Of a DNA stretch of 64,000 bases, positions 25,352-35,345 are shown piece after piece. Source of the stretch: Chloroflexota bacterium (GTDB lineage Bacteria > Chloroflexota > Ktedonobacteria > Ktedonobacterales > JADMIN01); NCBI GenBank assembly GCA_021323855.1, contig JAJPKE010000037.1, positions 62,001 through 126,000 on the forward strand, written 5' to 3'. The notes under the pieces were generated by a model. The model was not told the origin of the DNA. It was given only the letters and a program-made list of their open reading frames with translations, and did not search any database. Position 1 is the first letter of the stretch; each line of letters opens with the position of its first letter. A program made the translations under genes and the position numbers.

Positions 25352-25422
25352 GTGATACGGCTACAACAGCGCGCTGATCTGGCTGGAGGTCGTATGGCGT
25401 TTCTTAGCGCGGACATACCGCT

Positions 25423-28059
25423 CTATCCATTGCCGCTCCAACGCCAGTTGCTGATGGCCGGCAAATCCTGAAACGTATCGTGCGAATACTGGACCGCCTG
25501 CGCAATCAACGAGTTGAGTTCGGCCAGCAATGGTTCCGCTTGCTGCCGGATGCTACTCACTCGTTTGATCGCCTCGATGGCCAGGTGATAGCGGCTCATG
25601 CCATTTAGCACTACCATGTCGAACGGCGTTGTGGTGGTGCCTTGCTCATTGAAGCCGCGCACATGGAACCGCTCAGCGTTGACTCGTCCGTGGAGCAATT
25701 GATGCACCGCGCGCTGATAGCCATGAAAGGCGAAGATTACTGGCCTGGTCGCCGTGAACAGATCCACAAATTGTGTCTCGCTCATGCCGTGGGGATGCTC
25801 GTCGCGCGGAAACAATGTCATCAAATCCACGATGTTGACCACGCGCGTCTTGAGCTGTGGCACCCGCTGGCGGAGCCACTCAGCGGCGGCCAGCGTCTCC
25901 AGTGTTGGCACATCACCAGCGCAGGCCAGAACAACGTCTGGCTCAGTCTGGGCAGATGATTTCCCTGTCACCTGATTTTGTTCATCGCTGTCCGGCAGAT
26001 CGCTGCGGTGGTCCTGGCTGTCCTGCTGGTCGCTTGTGGTTCGTGTTTCCTCCGTTCCGGCCCAGGGCCAGATGGAGGCTCCGCGCGTGCAGTGTTCGAT
26101 AGCCTCTTCCATAGTCAGGTATTGCAGATGAGGCTGCTTATCAATCACGATCAAATTGACGTAATTACGGCTGCGCAGGCAATGATCGGCAACCGATAGC
26201 AGACAGTTCGCATCCGGTGGCAAATAGATGCGGGCGACTGTGCCTCGCTTGGAGAGGATGACATCAATCAGCCCAGGTCCCTGATGGCTGAACCCATTGT
26301 GGTCATTGCGCCAGCAGGTAGAAGTCAGGAGAATGTTGAGCGATGGCACCGGCGCGCGCCAGGGCAACGTCAGCCCCTCCTCCAACCACTTGGTATGCTG
26401 TACCGTCATCGAGGCGGAGACCATTGCAAACGCTTCATAGGTGACGTAGAGGCCATGCCGCCCCGTCAGGGTATAGCCTTCGAGCCATCCCTCGCAGAGA
26501 TGCTCGCTGAGGACCTCCATCACTCGACCATCGCGGGCCAGATGATCGTCAATCGGCAGCGTCTTCTCGACGAAACAGCGATTCTCAACGGCGAACACAT
26601 CATCCAGGCGATTTGAGTTAGTTTCATCCGGGCAGAAGAGACGGAAATTGGCTGTTTGGGCATTCTGCGCAAAAATATCACGCAGCCACGCGCCGAGCGG
26701 GCGCGTATTTTCGTATTCCACGCTACCCGGCTTTGGCACCTCACGGGCATAGGCGGCAAAGTCTGGCAGCGCCAGATTTTGGGTGAGTCTGCCACCATTG
26801 GTGTGCGGATTAGCGCCCATCCGTCGTGTTCCAGTGGGGGCCAGCGCCGCCAGCTCTGGCAGGAGCGCGCCATGCTCATCGAAGAGGCGGTCTGGCTCGT
26901 AGCTGCGCATCCAGGCTTCGAGCTGCGCCAGATGCTCCGGCACTGTCCGCACGTTGGCGAGCGGCACCTGATGCGCGCGAAACGTTCCTTCAACCGGCAC
27001 GCCATCTACAATTTTCGGTCCTGTCCAGCCTTTGGGCGTGCGCAGGACAATCACCGGCCAACGCGGTCGCTCCACCAGCCGCCCGTTGTGCTTTCCCGTC
27101 CGACTTAAGGCACGTGCTGCGTTCTGGATAGTCTGTATCCGCTCGTAGCAAGTATCCAGGGTTGCCGCAAATTGCTGATGGAGTATCGTTGGCTCATCGC
27201 CCTCGACGAAATAGACCTCATAGCCATTGCCTTCTAATAGCGCGCGTACCTCGTCATCGCTGGCTCGTCCGAGCGTGGTTGGACCGCTGATCTTGTAGCC
27301 ATTGAGATGCAAAATAGGCAGGACAGCGCCATCACGGCCAGGATCGAGATAGCTCGTCCCTTTCCAGGAGCCAGCCAATGGCCCGGTTTCCGCCTCGCCA
27401 TCGCCCACGACCGCTGCGACGAGGAGATCGGGATTGTCGAAGGCAGCGCCGAACGCATGGGCAAGCACATAGCCCAATTCGCCGCCCTCATGAATAGACC
27501 CTGGGGTCTGCACACTGACATGGCTGGGGATACCGCCAGGTGTAGAGAATCGCCGGAAGAGCAGGCGTAATCCCTCCGCATTTCGTGTAATCTGCGGATA
27601 AATTTCCGAGTACGTGCCTTCGAGGTACACATTTGCTACCAGCGCCGGCCCGCCATGCCCCGGGCCGGCAAGATAGATGCAGTTGACATCGCGCTGGGTG
27701 ATGAGCCGGTTTAGATGCACGTAGACGAAGTTCAATCCTGGTGAAGTGCCCCAGTGTCCAAGCAGGCGCGGCTTGATATGTTCTGGGCGTAGCGGTTCGC
27801 GCAGCAGCGGATTGTCTTGCAGGTAGATTTGTCCAGCCGTCAGATAGTTGGCCGCTTGCCAGTAGCGTTGCATGCGTTCCAATTGCTCCGGAGAAAGGGG
27901 TTGCGTCGTGGCTGAGACCGTCGTATTCGCATAGGCGCTGGCAACGGCGTGCGAAGATCGAGGAGGTCGAGGAGGCCGTGATGGCGCTGAGGGCGCAGAA
28001 GATACAGGCACAACGCTGGAAACGCTGCTGTCGAATTCATACCTCTGATGGGTGGACAT
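25423..28059 (-). CDS. xfp: Xylulose-5-phosphate/fructose-6-phosphate phosphoketolase
   Basis: 878 residues, versus about 790-800 in the family. Thiamine-diphosphate enzyme motifs are intact: [64 protein letters not shown] and [15 protein letters not shown]. It splits xylulose-5-P (and often fructose-6-P) with phosphate to acetyl-phosphate plus a triose or tetrose phosphate. The excess length is a Ser/Pro-rich N-terminus (about 45 residues) and an Asp/Gln-rich insertion of about 40 residues, both built from 9-base repeats. It follows acetate kinase by 81 bases on the same strand and is probably the last gene of the kinase-regulator-ackA-xfp operon. Confidence 0.95.
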   Translation of the reverse strand: MSTHQRYEFDSSVSSVVPVSSAPSAPSRPPRPPRSSHAVASAYANTTVSATTQPLSPEQLERMQRYWQAANYLTAGQIYLQDNPLLREPLRPEHIKPRLLGHWGTSPGLNFVYVHLNRLITQRDVNCIYLAGPGHGGPALVANVYLEGTYSEIYPQITRNAEGLRLLFRRFSTPGGIPSHVSVQTPGSIHEGGELGYVLAHAFGAAFDNPDLLVAAVVGDGEAETGPLAGSWKGTSYLDPGRDGAVLPILHLNGYKISGPTTLGRASDDEVRALLEGNGYEVYFVEGDEPTILHQQFAATLDTCYERIQTIQNAARALSRTGKHNGRLVERPRWPVIVLRTPKGWTGPKIVDGVPVEGTFRAHQVPLANVRTVPEHLAQLEAWMRSYEPDRLFDEHGALLPELAALAPTGTRRMGANPHTNGGRLTQNLALPDFAAYAREVPKPGSVEYENTRPLGAWLRDIFAQNAQTANFRLFCPDETNSNRLDDVFAVENRCFVEKTLPIDDHLARDGRVMEVLSEHLCEGWLEGYTLTGRHGLYVTYEAFAMVSASMTVQHTKWLEEGLTLPWRAPVPSLNILLTSTCWRNDHNGFSHQGPGLIDVILSKRGTVARIYLPPDANCLLSVADHCLRSRNYVNLIVIDKQPHLQYLTMEEAIEHCTRGASIWPWAGTEETRTTSDQQDSQDHRSDLPDSDEQNQVTGKSSAQTEPDVVLACAGDVPTLETLAAAEWLRQRVPQLKTRVVNIVDLMTLFPRDEHPHGMSETQFVDLFTATRPVIFAFHGYQRAVHQLLHGRVNAERFHVRGFNEQGTTTTPFDMVVLNGMSRYHLAIEAIKRVSSIRQQAEPLLAELNSLIAQAVQYSHDTFQDLPAISNWRWSGNG

Positions 28060-28140
28060 GTTGGTTCCTCCTCTGGCTCCTCAGCATCACGTGTGAAGCA
28101 CGTGCGCACCGGCTGCGCCGTGTTACTGGATTGCTCTATC

Positions 28141-29487
28141 TTATCCTGGCGTGTGTTCCTGTGAACCAAGCACCTGAACAGTGTGGCGAGCGATTATCAA
28201 CTCTTCGTTGGTAGGGATGATGCGAACAATAACCTGGCTGTCATCGGCGGAAATGATGGCAGCGTCTGCGGTGTTACGCACAGGATCGAGGCGAACACCA
28301 AGAAACAGCAGCCCATCACAGATGCGCCGGCGCACTTCAGCGGCGTGTTCGCCGATGCCGCCAGTGAAAACTAGCGTATCCAGCCCGCCTAGCACGCTCA
28401 CCAGGCCCCCAAGCTGTTTCCTGGCGGTGTAACAGAAGACTGCGACCGCCTCTTCCGCGCGTGGGTCCTGGTGCGCACGCCCCAGCAAGTCGCGCATGTC
28501 AGAACTGGTTCCAGAGAGGCCAAGTAGTCCACCCTCTTGCTCTACGAGACGGCGAATTTCGGTAGGCGACCGCTTCTCCGCTTCCAGGAGATATAACAGG
28601 ACGCCGGGATCGAGGTCGCCGCTCCTGGTACTCATGACAAGTCCACCCAGCGGCGTGAATCCCATCGTCGTATCGAGGCTCTGGCCGCCTTGAACCGCCA
28701 CCATACTGGCGCCATTGCCCAGGTGCGCAATAATAATTCGCTCATCAGCAGTCTCTTTCGTATCCGCTATTTGGGTTTGTGTGCTTTCGCCGGATGCACT
28801 ATTCCTTGCGCTTGCTCTTATGCCCGCGAGTTGGCTCACAATGTACTCGTAGGAAAGACCATGAAAACCGTAGCGCAGTATACCCTCATCGAAGAAATGC
28901 TGTGGCAAGCCATACAATTGCGCGACGCGGGGCATCTGGCGATGAAACGCTGTGTCGAAACAGGCGACCTGTGGAATCGTTGGATACCGGCCTGCAAGCG
29001 TTTCGATGGCGGCGATCTCTGCTGGCGCATGGGTGGGCGCCAGTGGCGCAAGACGGCGCAGCGCCAGCAGCACCTCCGGCGTGATGCGTTGCGGCTGGCT
29101 ATAGGCCGGCCCACCATGCACAATGCGATGCCCAATGGCATCTGGTGGTTGCGCATCAGCCTGCTTCTCCAGCCAATCGAGCGCATGGTGGAGCGCCGTT
29201 GACTGGTCCTGGAATTTTCTCTCTTCCTGGGCCACCGTCTGCTGGTTGCCGTCGGCAACATGAAAGCGCCCATCTGGTAAGCCGATGCGCTCCAACGCGC
29301 CGGTATAGACCAATGTTTCGGCTCTTAGAGGGGCAGCATGCGAGGCATGAGGTTCTGCACCGGCGACATGTGGCATTAGCTCGAACTGATAGAGCGCAAA
29401 CTTCAAGCTCGACGAACCACAATTGATCGTGAGAATGCGGCGAATCTCGCGGATATCCTTGTTGCCTGATCCATTTGGCCCGATCAT
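28141..29487 (-). CDS. ackA: Acetate kinase
   Basis: About 448 residues, longer than the usual ~400 because of an N-terminal extension and an inserted Ser/Thr-rich loop before IIAHLGNGASM. Signature motifs are ILTINCGSSSLKFALY, HRIVHGG, CFDTAFH, STRSGDLDPGV and FTGGIGEHAAEVRRRI. It makes ATP and acetate from acetyl-phosphate, which the downstream phosphoketolase supplies, so the pair forms a bifid-shunt ATP route. The start is uncertain: ATG 29487 is chosen over 29583. It lies 238 bases after the response regulator gene with no own four-part operator. Confidence 0.93.
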   Translation of the reverse strand: MIGPNGSGNKDIREIRRILTINCGSSSLKFALYQFELMPHVAGAEPHASHAAPLRAETLVYTGALERIGLPDGRFHVADGNQQTVAQEERKFQDQSTALHHALDWLEKQADAQPPDAIGHRIVHGGPAYSQPQRITPEVLLALRRLAPLAPTHAPAEIAAIETLAGRYPTIPQVACFDTAFHRQMPRVAQLYGLPQHFFDEGILRYGFHGLSYEYIVSQLAGIRASARNSASGESTQTQIADTKETADERIIIAHLGNGASMVAVQGGQSLDTTMGFTPLGGLVMSTRSGDLDPGVLLYLLEAEKRSPTEIRRLVEQEGGLLGLSGTSSDMRDLLGRAHQDPRAEEAVAVFCYTARKQLGGLVSVLGGLDTLVFTGGIGEHAAEVRRRICDGLLFLGVRLDPVRNTADAAIISADDSQVIVRIIPTNEELIIARHTVQVLGSQEHTPG

Positions 29488-29725
29488 CTTCCCACACTCA
29501 ATTCTGCACCCTGTCGCTGGCAGAGTCGCCATCAGCGCATGTTTCATCATCAGATGACGGCACGCTCTGTCGAAGCTATTCACCCATTACACGAGATCAT
29601 GGCTAGCAGGAAAAAGGCCACTCGTAGTGCGTGACTCAGTTTCTCCTCGTATGCGCTGTCGTTGAACACGGTTATGCTTGGTGATAACTCCTTATCCTGT
29701 AGCGTCCTGTAGCATCCATGCAGTA

Positions 29726-30448
29726 TCAGGTAGCAGCGGCAGGCTGGCTTGAGAGGACGTATCCCACTCCCATCTTCGTGAGGATATAGCGCGGATGCGT
29801 GGGGTCCACCTCAAGTTTACGCCGCAGCCGGTTCATATTCACTTGAAGCAGGTGGCTCTCACCCACGTATTCTTCGCCCCAGACATGCTCCAGCAACAAA
29901 TCCTGTGTGATAACCCGACCGACATTCTGGGCAAGGTAGGCGAGTAGGCGATACTCAATCGGCGTCAGCTCTATCTCTTGGTTTGCCAGTGTGACACGGT
30001 GTTGCCCAAAATCCACCGCCAGGTCTCCTATCGTGACGACCGGGCGCAAATTCTGCCCCTCCGGTGTGTTGGCAAGTTGCGCGCGGCGCAGCACAGCCCG
30101 CACCCGCGCCAGCAGCTCTTCGACGCTGAACGGCTTGGTCAAGTAATCGTCGGCCCCCAGGTCAAGCCCGCGAATTTTGTCTTGATCCTGGCCGCGCGCT
30201 GTCACAATGATGATAGGGACGCTGGAAAACTCACGCACACGTTCGCTGACGGTAAAGCCATCGAGCTTGGGCATCATGACATCCAGAATCACCGCGTCAA
30301 ACCGCTGGGCTTCAATTTGGTCTAGCGCCTGCTGCCCGTCGCTGACGGCAACGACCTCATAACCTTCCAACTGGAGATTGCGCGTCACCAACCGTAGCAG
30401 TTGTGGATCGTCGTCAGCAGCTAATATTATCGGTTTCCTGGCTGGCAT
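29726..30448 (-). CDS. OmpR/PhoB-family response regulator, candidate master regulator
   Basis: 240 residues. A receiver domain (phospho-acceptor D56, acidic pocket D12/D13, Lys in LTKPFS) is followed by a winged-helix DNA-binding domain (about 135-235) with LTPIEYRLLAYLAQN and the VNMNRLRRKLE recognition helix. ATG 30448 follows AAGGGGAAC. Its gene follows the histidine kinase and the operon begins with the four-part operator at 31932-31978. This family binds direct repeats with an 11-base period, so this protein is the best candidate to bind all twelve sites and to activate its own operon. That link is inferred. Confidence 0.92.
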   Translation of the reverse strand: MPARKPIILAADDDPQLLRLVTRNLQLEGYEVVAVSDGQQALDQIEAQRFDAVILDVMMPKLDGFTVSERVREFSSVPIIIVTARGQDQDKIRGLDLGADDYLTKPFSVEELLARVRAVLRRAQLANTPEGQNLRPVVTIGDLAVDFGQHRVTLANQEIELTPIEYRLLAYLAQNVGRVITQDLLLEHVWGEEYVGESHLLQVNMNRLRRKLEVDPTHPRYILTKMGVGYVLSSQPAAAT

Positions 30449-30524
30449 AGGAGTTCCCCTTTCATTCAAGCCATCAGTCATCACTGTGGCGCCATCGCTC
30501 ACTGCCATCACAGCACATTACGCA

Positions 30525-31790
30525 TCAGGCTGGCAACCACGGAAGCGCCAGATAGAAGGTACTGCCGACCTCTGGCTCGCTTTCGGCCCACACAGCGCCA
30601 CCATGCAATTCCATGATACGCTTGCAGATGGCCAGCCCCAGGCCCAGGCCATCTACCGTGCGCGTGAGACTTGAATCCACTCGGTGGAAGCGGTCAAAAA
30701 TACGACCGAGATGATCGGGCGGAATGCCGATGCCATTATCTTGCACACTGATAACCAGCATTGACTTATCAGGCCGCACTGTTATACGAATCGGGCCACC
30801 GGCTGGTGAATAGTTCATCGCATTTTCCAGCACAATGTCCAGCGCATCGCGCAGCAGACGCGGATCTGCCTGTATCAAGGGCAGTTCTTCCTGGCCTTGC
30901 AGTGCCACCGTGAGGGCAAATCGCGTTGTATCGCCTGTTCCGGTTGCGCTACCTGCGCTGTTATTCCGTCGCGCCTGGGCTGAGGTGATAGCCTCGCGCA
31001 CGAGTGGTTCCACTTGAAGCGGCTCCATCCGTGGCACCAACGTACCCGTTTCCAGTTCCGACATTTCTAGCAAACGATTGATGATGACTTCGAGCCGATT
31101 GCTGGCCTCATCAATAGCGAGCAAGAATTCGTGCCGTTCCTCGCGCCCCAAACGATGCTCGTGCCGTACTAGTGTAGCCGCATAGCCTTTGATTGCGGCC
31201 AGCGGGCTGCGCAATTCATGGCTGACGGTGCCCAACAACTCCGCTTTCAAACGGTCCGCTTCACGAATCGCAGTGGCCTGGGCTGCCTCCACGCGCATCA
31301 ACTCCTGCTCTGTCACATCTTTCAGCATTTCCACGACCAACTCCACCGCGCCATCCGCTGCCAGCACTGGATAGATCCATCGCTGAAAGATGCGCTGGCT
31401 GCCATTGCCCGCTTGGGTACCTACAGACAACTCTTGCTGGATATATCCAGGACGCCTGGTGCGTACAACATCGGGAAGCGGGCAATTCGGGCAAGGTTCC
31501 GAGGCGCCAGAAGCAGAATAACAAACGTGCCTTCTGGGTGGCGTGTAGGCTGGCCCCAGGAGGGCGATATAAGCAGCATTGGCATAGACAAGCTCATATG
31601 AGGTCGTCACCACACAAATCGGATCGGCAATGGCTTCCACTATTCGCTGCCAATCTATCTCAGTGCCCTGCAAGGCTTCTCTCAGTGCATCTGGCAGTGG
31701 TGGGCATGCGGATAACGCCTGAGTAGCTCTAGTTGCTGGCTTCTCCGGCATCTGTTCTTTGGCGGCGTTATGGGTTGATAGTTGTTTCAT
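30525..31790 (-). CDS. Soluble PAS histidine kinase with a three-Cys motif
   Basis: 421 residues with no membrane helix. A PAS domain (about 45-165) contains C90-X9-C100-X2-C103. Then come a HisKA domain with H191 (TVSHELRSPLAAIKGY) and a HATPase with N-box ENAMNYS, DNGIGIPPD and GLGLGLAI. It should phosphorylate the response regulator encoded next (76 bases away). A cytosolic sensor with clustered Cys suits redox, metal or Fe-S sensing, though similar Cys patterns occur widely in PAS domains. ATG 31790 is used; another start lies at 31817. Directly behind the operator at 31932-31978. Confidence 0.9.
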   Translation of the reverse strand: MKQLSTHNAAKEQMPEKPATRATQALSACPPLPDALREALQGTEIDWQRIVEAIADPICVVTTSYELVYANAAYIALLGPAYTPPRRHVCYSASGASEPCPNCPLPDVVRTRRPGYIQQELSVGTQAGNGSQRIFQRWIYPVLAADGAVELVVEMLKDVTEQELMRVEAAQATAIREADRLKAELLGTVSHELRSPLAAIKGYAATLVRHEHRLGREERHEFLLAIDEASNRLEVIINRLLEMSELETGTLVPRMEPLQVEPLVREAITSAQARRNNSAGSATGTGDTTRFALTVALQGQEELPLIQADPRLLRDALDIVLENAMNYSPAGGPIRITVRPDKSMLVISVQDNGIGIPPDHLGRIFDRFHRVDSSLTRTVDGLGLGLAICKRIMELHGGAVWAESEPEVGSTFYLALPWLPA

Positions 31791-31913
31791 TAAGTACTCA
31801 CTGCTACACACTGGCACCAGTTGGTGAGACCGAGCGATCAGGAAAACGACATTCGTGAGACAGCGCGCGTGCTGCCTACAGAGATGGGCGTTCCCTCATA
31901 CGTATCGGATAGC

Positions 31914-31978
31914 AGCATACCTCGTACTTCATCACAACATTCTCACAGGTGGCGATGAATTATCACAAATACGTCACA
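31914..31978 (-). promoter_or_regulatory. Four-part TGTGA operator and promoter of the kinase-regulator-ackA-xfp operon
   Basis: TCACA starts at 31932, 31943, 31963 and 31974, all perfect (spacings 11, 20, 11). A -10 TATGCT lies at 31914-31919 (minus strand), 12 bases beyond the last repeat. This is the expected place for positive autoregulation. Confidence 0.82.
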
Positions 31979-32044
31979 AAGTTTCCCTGAGCTTGCCTCT
32001 ACCATCACCCGCTTGTTTGTCCATCGAGGCGCGTAGGCGATAAA

Positions 32045-35000
32045 ATGCGAGTAGCTATGGCTATGATGATAGTATGGCATGTGGGCAGCGGCTCTGTGGC
32101 GATTATCCAAAGAGATGTGCATGATCTGGCAATTGGAGCATTTTGGAAGGTCAATGTGAGAGACAAGAACGAAAGCCACGCGGAGCATGTGCCATCCAAA
32201 CGATCTCGCCCGCTACCAGACGAGGGAACGTATGCGTTCGCTGAACACCGGCAAAAGGTGTTACCTCGCATGAGACTCGCCTCAACCATCGAATATGTCA
32301 AGAGTTACATGCGCAGGATGGCCCGACGAACCCAGCAATCATTGCTGATTCAGCGATGGCGAGAGCGCCTCGCTGGGTGGCGCCGGCTTCCCTACAGCGG
32401 CTTATTGATTATGTTGGGTGGGATGTTTCTCATCACCTTCCTGCTATGGCTCTTTGATCTGCTCATTTTGCCCCTCCCTAACCCTGGCGTAGTCTATCTT
32501 CCACTCATTGCCATGCTCGCCTACTACTGGGATTGGCGATTAGGCGCTGTTGCCTGCGGGCTGGAATTGCTGTGTGTCTGTTTTATCTTGCTGGAACCGG
32601 CCTTCCGATTTAAACCACTGACGCCAACGCTCGTGGCGCAGCTTCTCATACTGGCGGCAGCCAGCGTGTTTATTCTGCTGCTGGTGCAACTCGCCAGAAA
32701 CCGCCGGGACGCTACCGTTCGCGAAGCGAACCGTTTTGCGGCGCTCAATGCCGTTGGCACGGCGCTCTCGGGTGAACTGAATGAGGAGCAGTTGCTCCGT
32801 CTTATCGCACGTACCGCCTGCGACCTCACCGGGGCCGGCTTTGCTGCTTTCACGATGCGCCCGGTTGATGCTCTGGGCCGGCCCCTGGTTCCTGCTGAGG
32901 GTAGCCTGTTTCATCTGGCCGCCGTCGTTGGCGTAACACCTGAGCAAGAGGCGCTTTTCCGGCGGGTTCCGCTTGGCGGTGAGGGTTTGCTTGCGCCTAT
33001 TTTCCGGCATGGGGTAACGGTGCGGGTTGATGATGCGCTGGCCCTTCTGCCAGCCACACATCATTTGGCCTATCCTGCCTCGCAGGGGCATCATCACACC
33101 TCGACAACACAACCCAACATACCAGCAAGCGGCGAGGGGAGTGAAGAATACAGCAAAGGCCGTAGGGAGTCACCACGCGATGCCGCCCGACGCCAGGCAT
33201 TATCATATGCTCACGGCGGCATTCCAGCGAGCGAGCTACGCGCGGTAGGCGTTCCTCGCGGACATCCCATCGTGCGCAGTTTCCTGGGCGCGCCGCTGCT
33301 TGATCGGGAAGGGACTATCCGTGGAGGGTTATTGCTTGGTCATACGGAGCCGGGCCACTTTAGTAAGCAAGATGAGACATTGCTTCAGGCGCTGGCGGCC
33401 CAGGCAGCCGTGGCTGTCGAAAATGCGCGACTCTATCACGCCGCACAAGCGCAGGCACAGGAACTTAACACAGTCTTTGAAAGCATTGCCGATGGCGTTA
33501 TGGTCTATGACCGGGAAGGGACGCTCCGCCACGAGAATCGTGCAGCAGAGCAGATTCATTCCCTGCTCGCTGCCAATAGTGACGATATCAGCGGGCCGCC
33601 TTTGGCGCCCGAGACACAGACAGATGGATCTACGAGCAAGAGAGTGGAAGATGCGTCCCGTAAGGCTGATACTGCGAACAGAGTAGCAGAAAACATCGCT
33701 GTCTCCCAGCATTCCCAGCAGAGCTACACCCGCTCGCTCACTGACTCGCAGGGAAATGTGCATGAGTATGTCGTGGTTATCTCGCCGCTACAATATCCCA
33801 CATCTCCTACATCTCTCACATCTCCTATCAATGCGCGTTCAGGCGCACCTGCGGCAGGCGCAACGATGCCAGGCAATTCCGGTGCCAGGGATGAACAATC
33901 TCCGAACCACGATGCACGTGTAGATCATGCGGCTGCGGCAGGGGGAACCGTTGTCGTCTGGCATGAGATCACGGAGACGCGCAAACTCTTGGCTGAACAG
34001 GAGGCACGGGCGAAAGCGGAGGCGGGGCGCTTATTGTTCCAGCAAGTCATAGATGAACTGCCGAGCGGAGCCTATCTCGTGCTAGGCCCAGATGCCCGGC
34101 TGGTGCTTGCGAATCACGCTGCGCAGGAGGTTTGGGGGGCGTATTGGGCGGAAGGGCAGACGATGGAAGCCTTTCTTGCACACAGCGGTACGCAAATGCT
34201 GGCCGCTGGTGGCCAGCCGCTAGCGAGTAATGAGCTGGCGACGCTGCGGGTGTTGCGGATGGGTGAGCCTGTTCATCAGTATCAAGAGATCATTCGCCGG
34301 CCCGATGGTAGCACGCTGCCGGTGCTGCTCAACGCGGTCCCGCTCGATGCCGCGCTGCTGCATGACCTACTCCTCCCGATGACTCCTGGAGAAGAGGAAC
34401 ACGGAACGTCGGTCGCTCCGCAGCCAGTGGCGCTGATAGTTCTGCAAGATGTTACCGCCATCAAAGAAGCAGAACGATTGAAAGATGAGTTTATCGCCAT
34501 TGCTGCACACGAACTCAAGACCCCGATGGCGGCGGTCAAAGGCTATGCTGATATGCTGCTCCATCAAACGCAGCGCGATGCTGCCGCCATCCTGGCATCC
34601 TGGCAGACCGAGGCACTGGAAACCATTGACCAGGCCACCAACCGCTTGGTTGAACTAACCGAAGATTTGCTGGATGTGGCACGCTTGCAGGCAGATCGCC
34701 TCCAACTGCATCTCGAACCGCATGATCTGGTGGCCCTCGCACGCCGGGTCATAAAACGTTTTCAGTTAACCAGTGTGCAACATACCCTCTCGCTCTCGGC
34801 CAGCGAGGAGTTTGTCGTGGCGTGCCTGGATGTTCGCCGGACGGAGCAGGTGATTGGCAATCTCCTCAGCAACGCCATCAAGTACAGCCCCAATGGTGGC
34901 CTCATCGAGATTTCCATCGAACAGGACCAGGCAGCGCAGATGGCAAGGCTTGCGGTACACGATCAGGGGATCGGCATCCCTGCGAACCAACAGGCGCTCC

Positions 35001-35179
35001 TGTTTCAGCGTTTCGCGCGTGCCGATAATGCACGCGAGCGCGGGATTGCCGGCACCGGGCTGGGATTGTATCTCTGCCGGGAATTAGTGGAACACCAGGG
35101 AGGGAAGCTCTGGTTTATCTCTGAGGAAGGGCGAGGCAGTACATTCTATCTCACGTTGCCGCTGGCAAAAGAAGAATGA
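32045..35179 (+). CDS. Large membrane histidine kinase (DUF4118-like, GAF, PAS, PAS, HisKA, HATPase)
   Basis: Up to 1044 residues. After a poorly conserved start come several helices (about 115-215) of the KdpD-type DUF4118 pattern (NPGVVYLPLIAMLAYYWDWR), a GAF domain split by a His/Ser-rich insert, two PAS-like segments, HisKA with H near residue 821 (AIAAHELKTPMAAVKGY), and HATPase (NLLSNAIKYSPN, DQGIGIP, GTGLGLYL). A 9-base repeat (SPTSPTSLTSP) lies in a linker. It has no regulator of its own and is divergent from the PAS kinase-regulator operon, so it may feed the same regulator. The N-terminal start is uncertain; a Met near residue 77 is possible. Confidence 0.85.
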   Translation: MRVAMAMMIVWHVGSGSVAIIQRDVHDLAIGAFWKVNVRDKNESHAEHVPSKRSRPLPDEGTYAFAEHRQKVLPRMRLASTIEYVKSYMRRMARRTQQSLLIQRWRERLAGWRRLPYSGLLIMLGGMFLITFLLWLFDLLILPLPNPGVVYLPLIAMLAYYWDWRLGAVACGLELLCVCFILLEPAFRFKPLTPTLVAQLLILAAASVFILLLVQLARNRRDATVREANRFAALNAVGTALSGELNEEQLLRLIARTACDLTGAGFAAFTMRPVDALGRPLVPAEGSLFHLAAVVGVTPEQEALFRRVPLGGEGLLAPIFRHGVTVRVDDALALLPATHHLAYPASQGHHHTSTTQPNIPASGEGSEEYSKGRRESPRDAARRQALSYAHGGIPASELRAVGVPRGHPIVRSFLGAPLLDREGTIRGGLLLGHTEPGHFSKQDETLLQALAAQAAVAVENARLYHAAQAQAQELNTVFESIADGVMVYDREGTLRHENRAAEQIHSLLAANSDDISGPPLAPETQTDGSTSKRVEDASRKADTANRVAENIAVSQHSQQSYTRSLTDSQGNVHEYVVVISPLQYPTSPTSLTSPINARSGAPAAGATMPGNSGARDEQSPNHDARVDHAAAAGGTVVVWHEITETRKLLAEQEARAKAEAGRLLFQQVIDELPSGAYLVLGPDARLVLANHAAQEVWGAYWAEGQTMEAFLAHSGTQMLAAGGQPLASNELATLRVLRMGEPVHQYQEIIRRPDGSTLPVLLNAVPLDAALLHDLLLPMTPGEEEHGTSVAPQPVALIVLQDVTAIKEAERLKDEFIAIAAHELKTPMAAVKGYADMLLHQTQRDAAAILASWQTEALETIDQATNRLVELTEDLLDVARLQADRLQLHLEPHDLVALARRVIKRFQLTSVQHTLSLSASEEFVVACLDVRRTEQVIGNLLSNAIKYSPNGGLIEISIEQDQAAQMARLAVHDQGIGIPANQQALLFQRFARADNARERGIAGTGLGLYLCRELVEHQGGKLWFISEEGRGSTFYLTLPLAKEE

Positions 35180-35182
35180 GCC

Positions 35183-35230
35183 TGTGACCCGGATGTGATG
35201 GATCACCCTTCTCTTGTGAGGCCACTGTGA
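35183..35230 (+). promoter_or_regulatory. Four-part TGTGA operator of the small Cys-containing protein
   Basis: TGTGA starts at 35183, 35194, 35215 and 35226, all perfect (spacings 11, 21, 11). It begins 3 bases after the stop codon of the large histidine kinase. The nearest -10 matches are poor (CATGGT at 35242 or TATACG at 35251). Confidence 0.78.
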
Positions 35231-35345
35231 TGGCCGCGCCTCATGGTCTGTATACGCGACACACACGTTGATGCCGTGTACGCGCAGACACCGCCTATTG
35301 GGCTACAGTCAATCAGAATCAGTAGAGCTAGAGAGGCGGCGGTAC

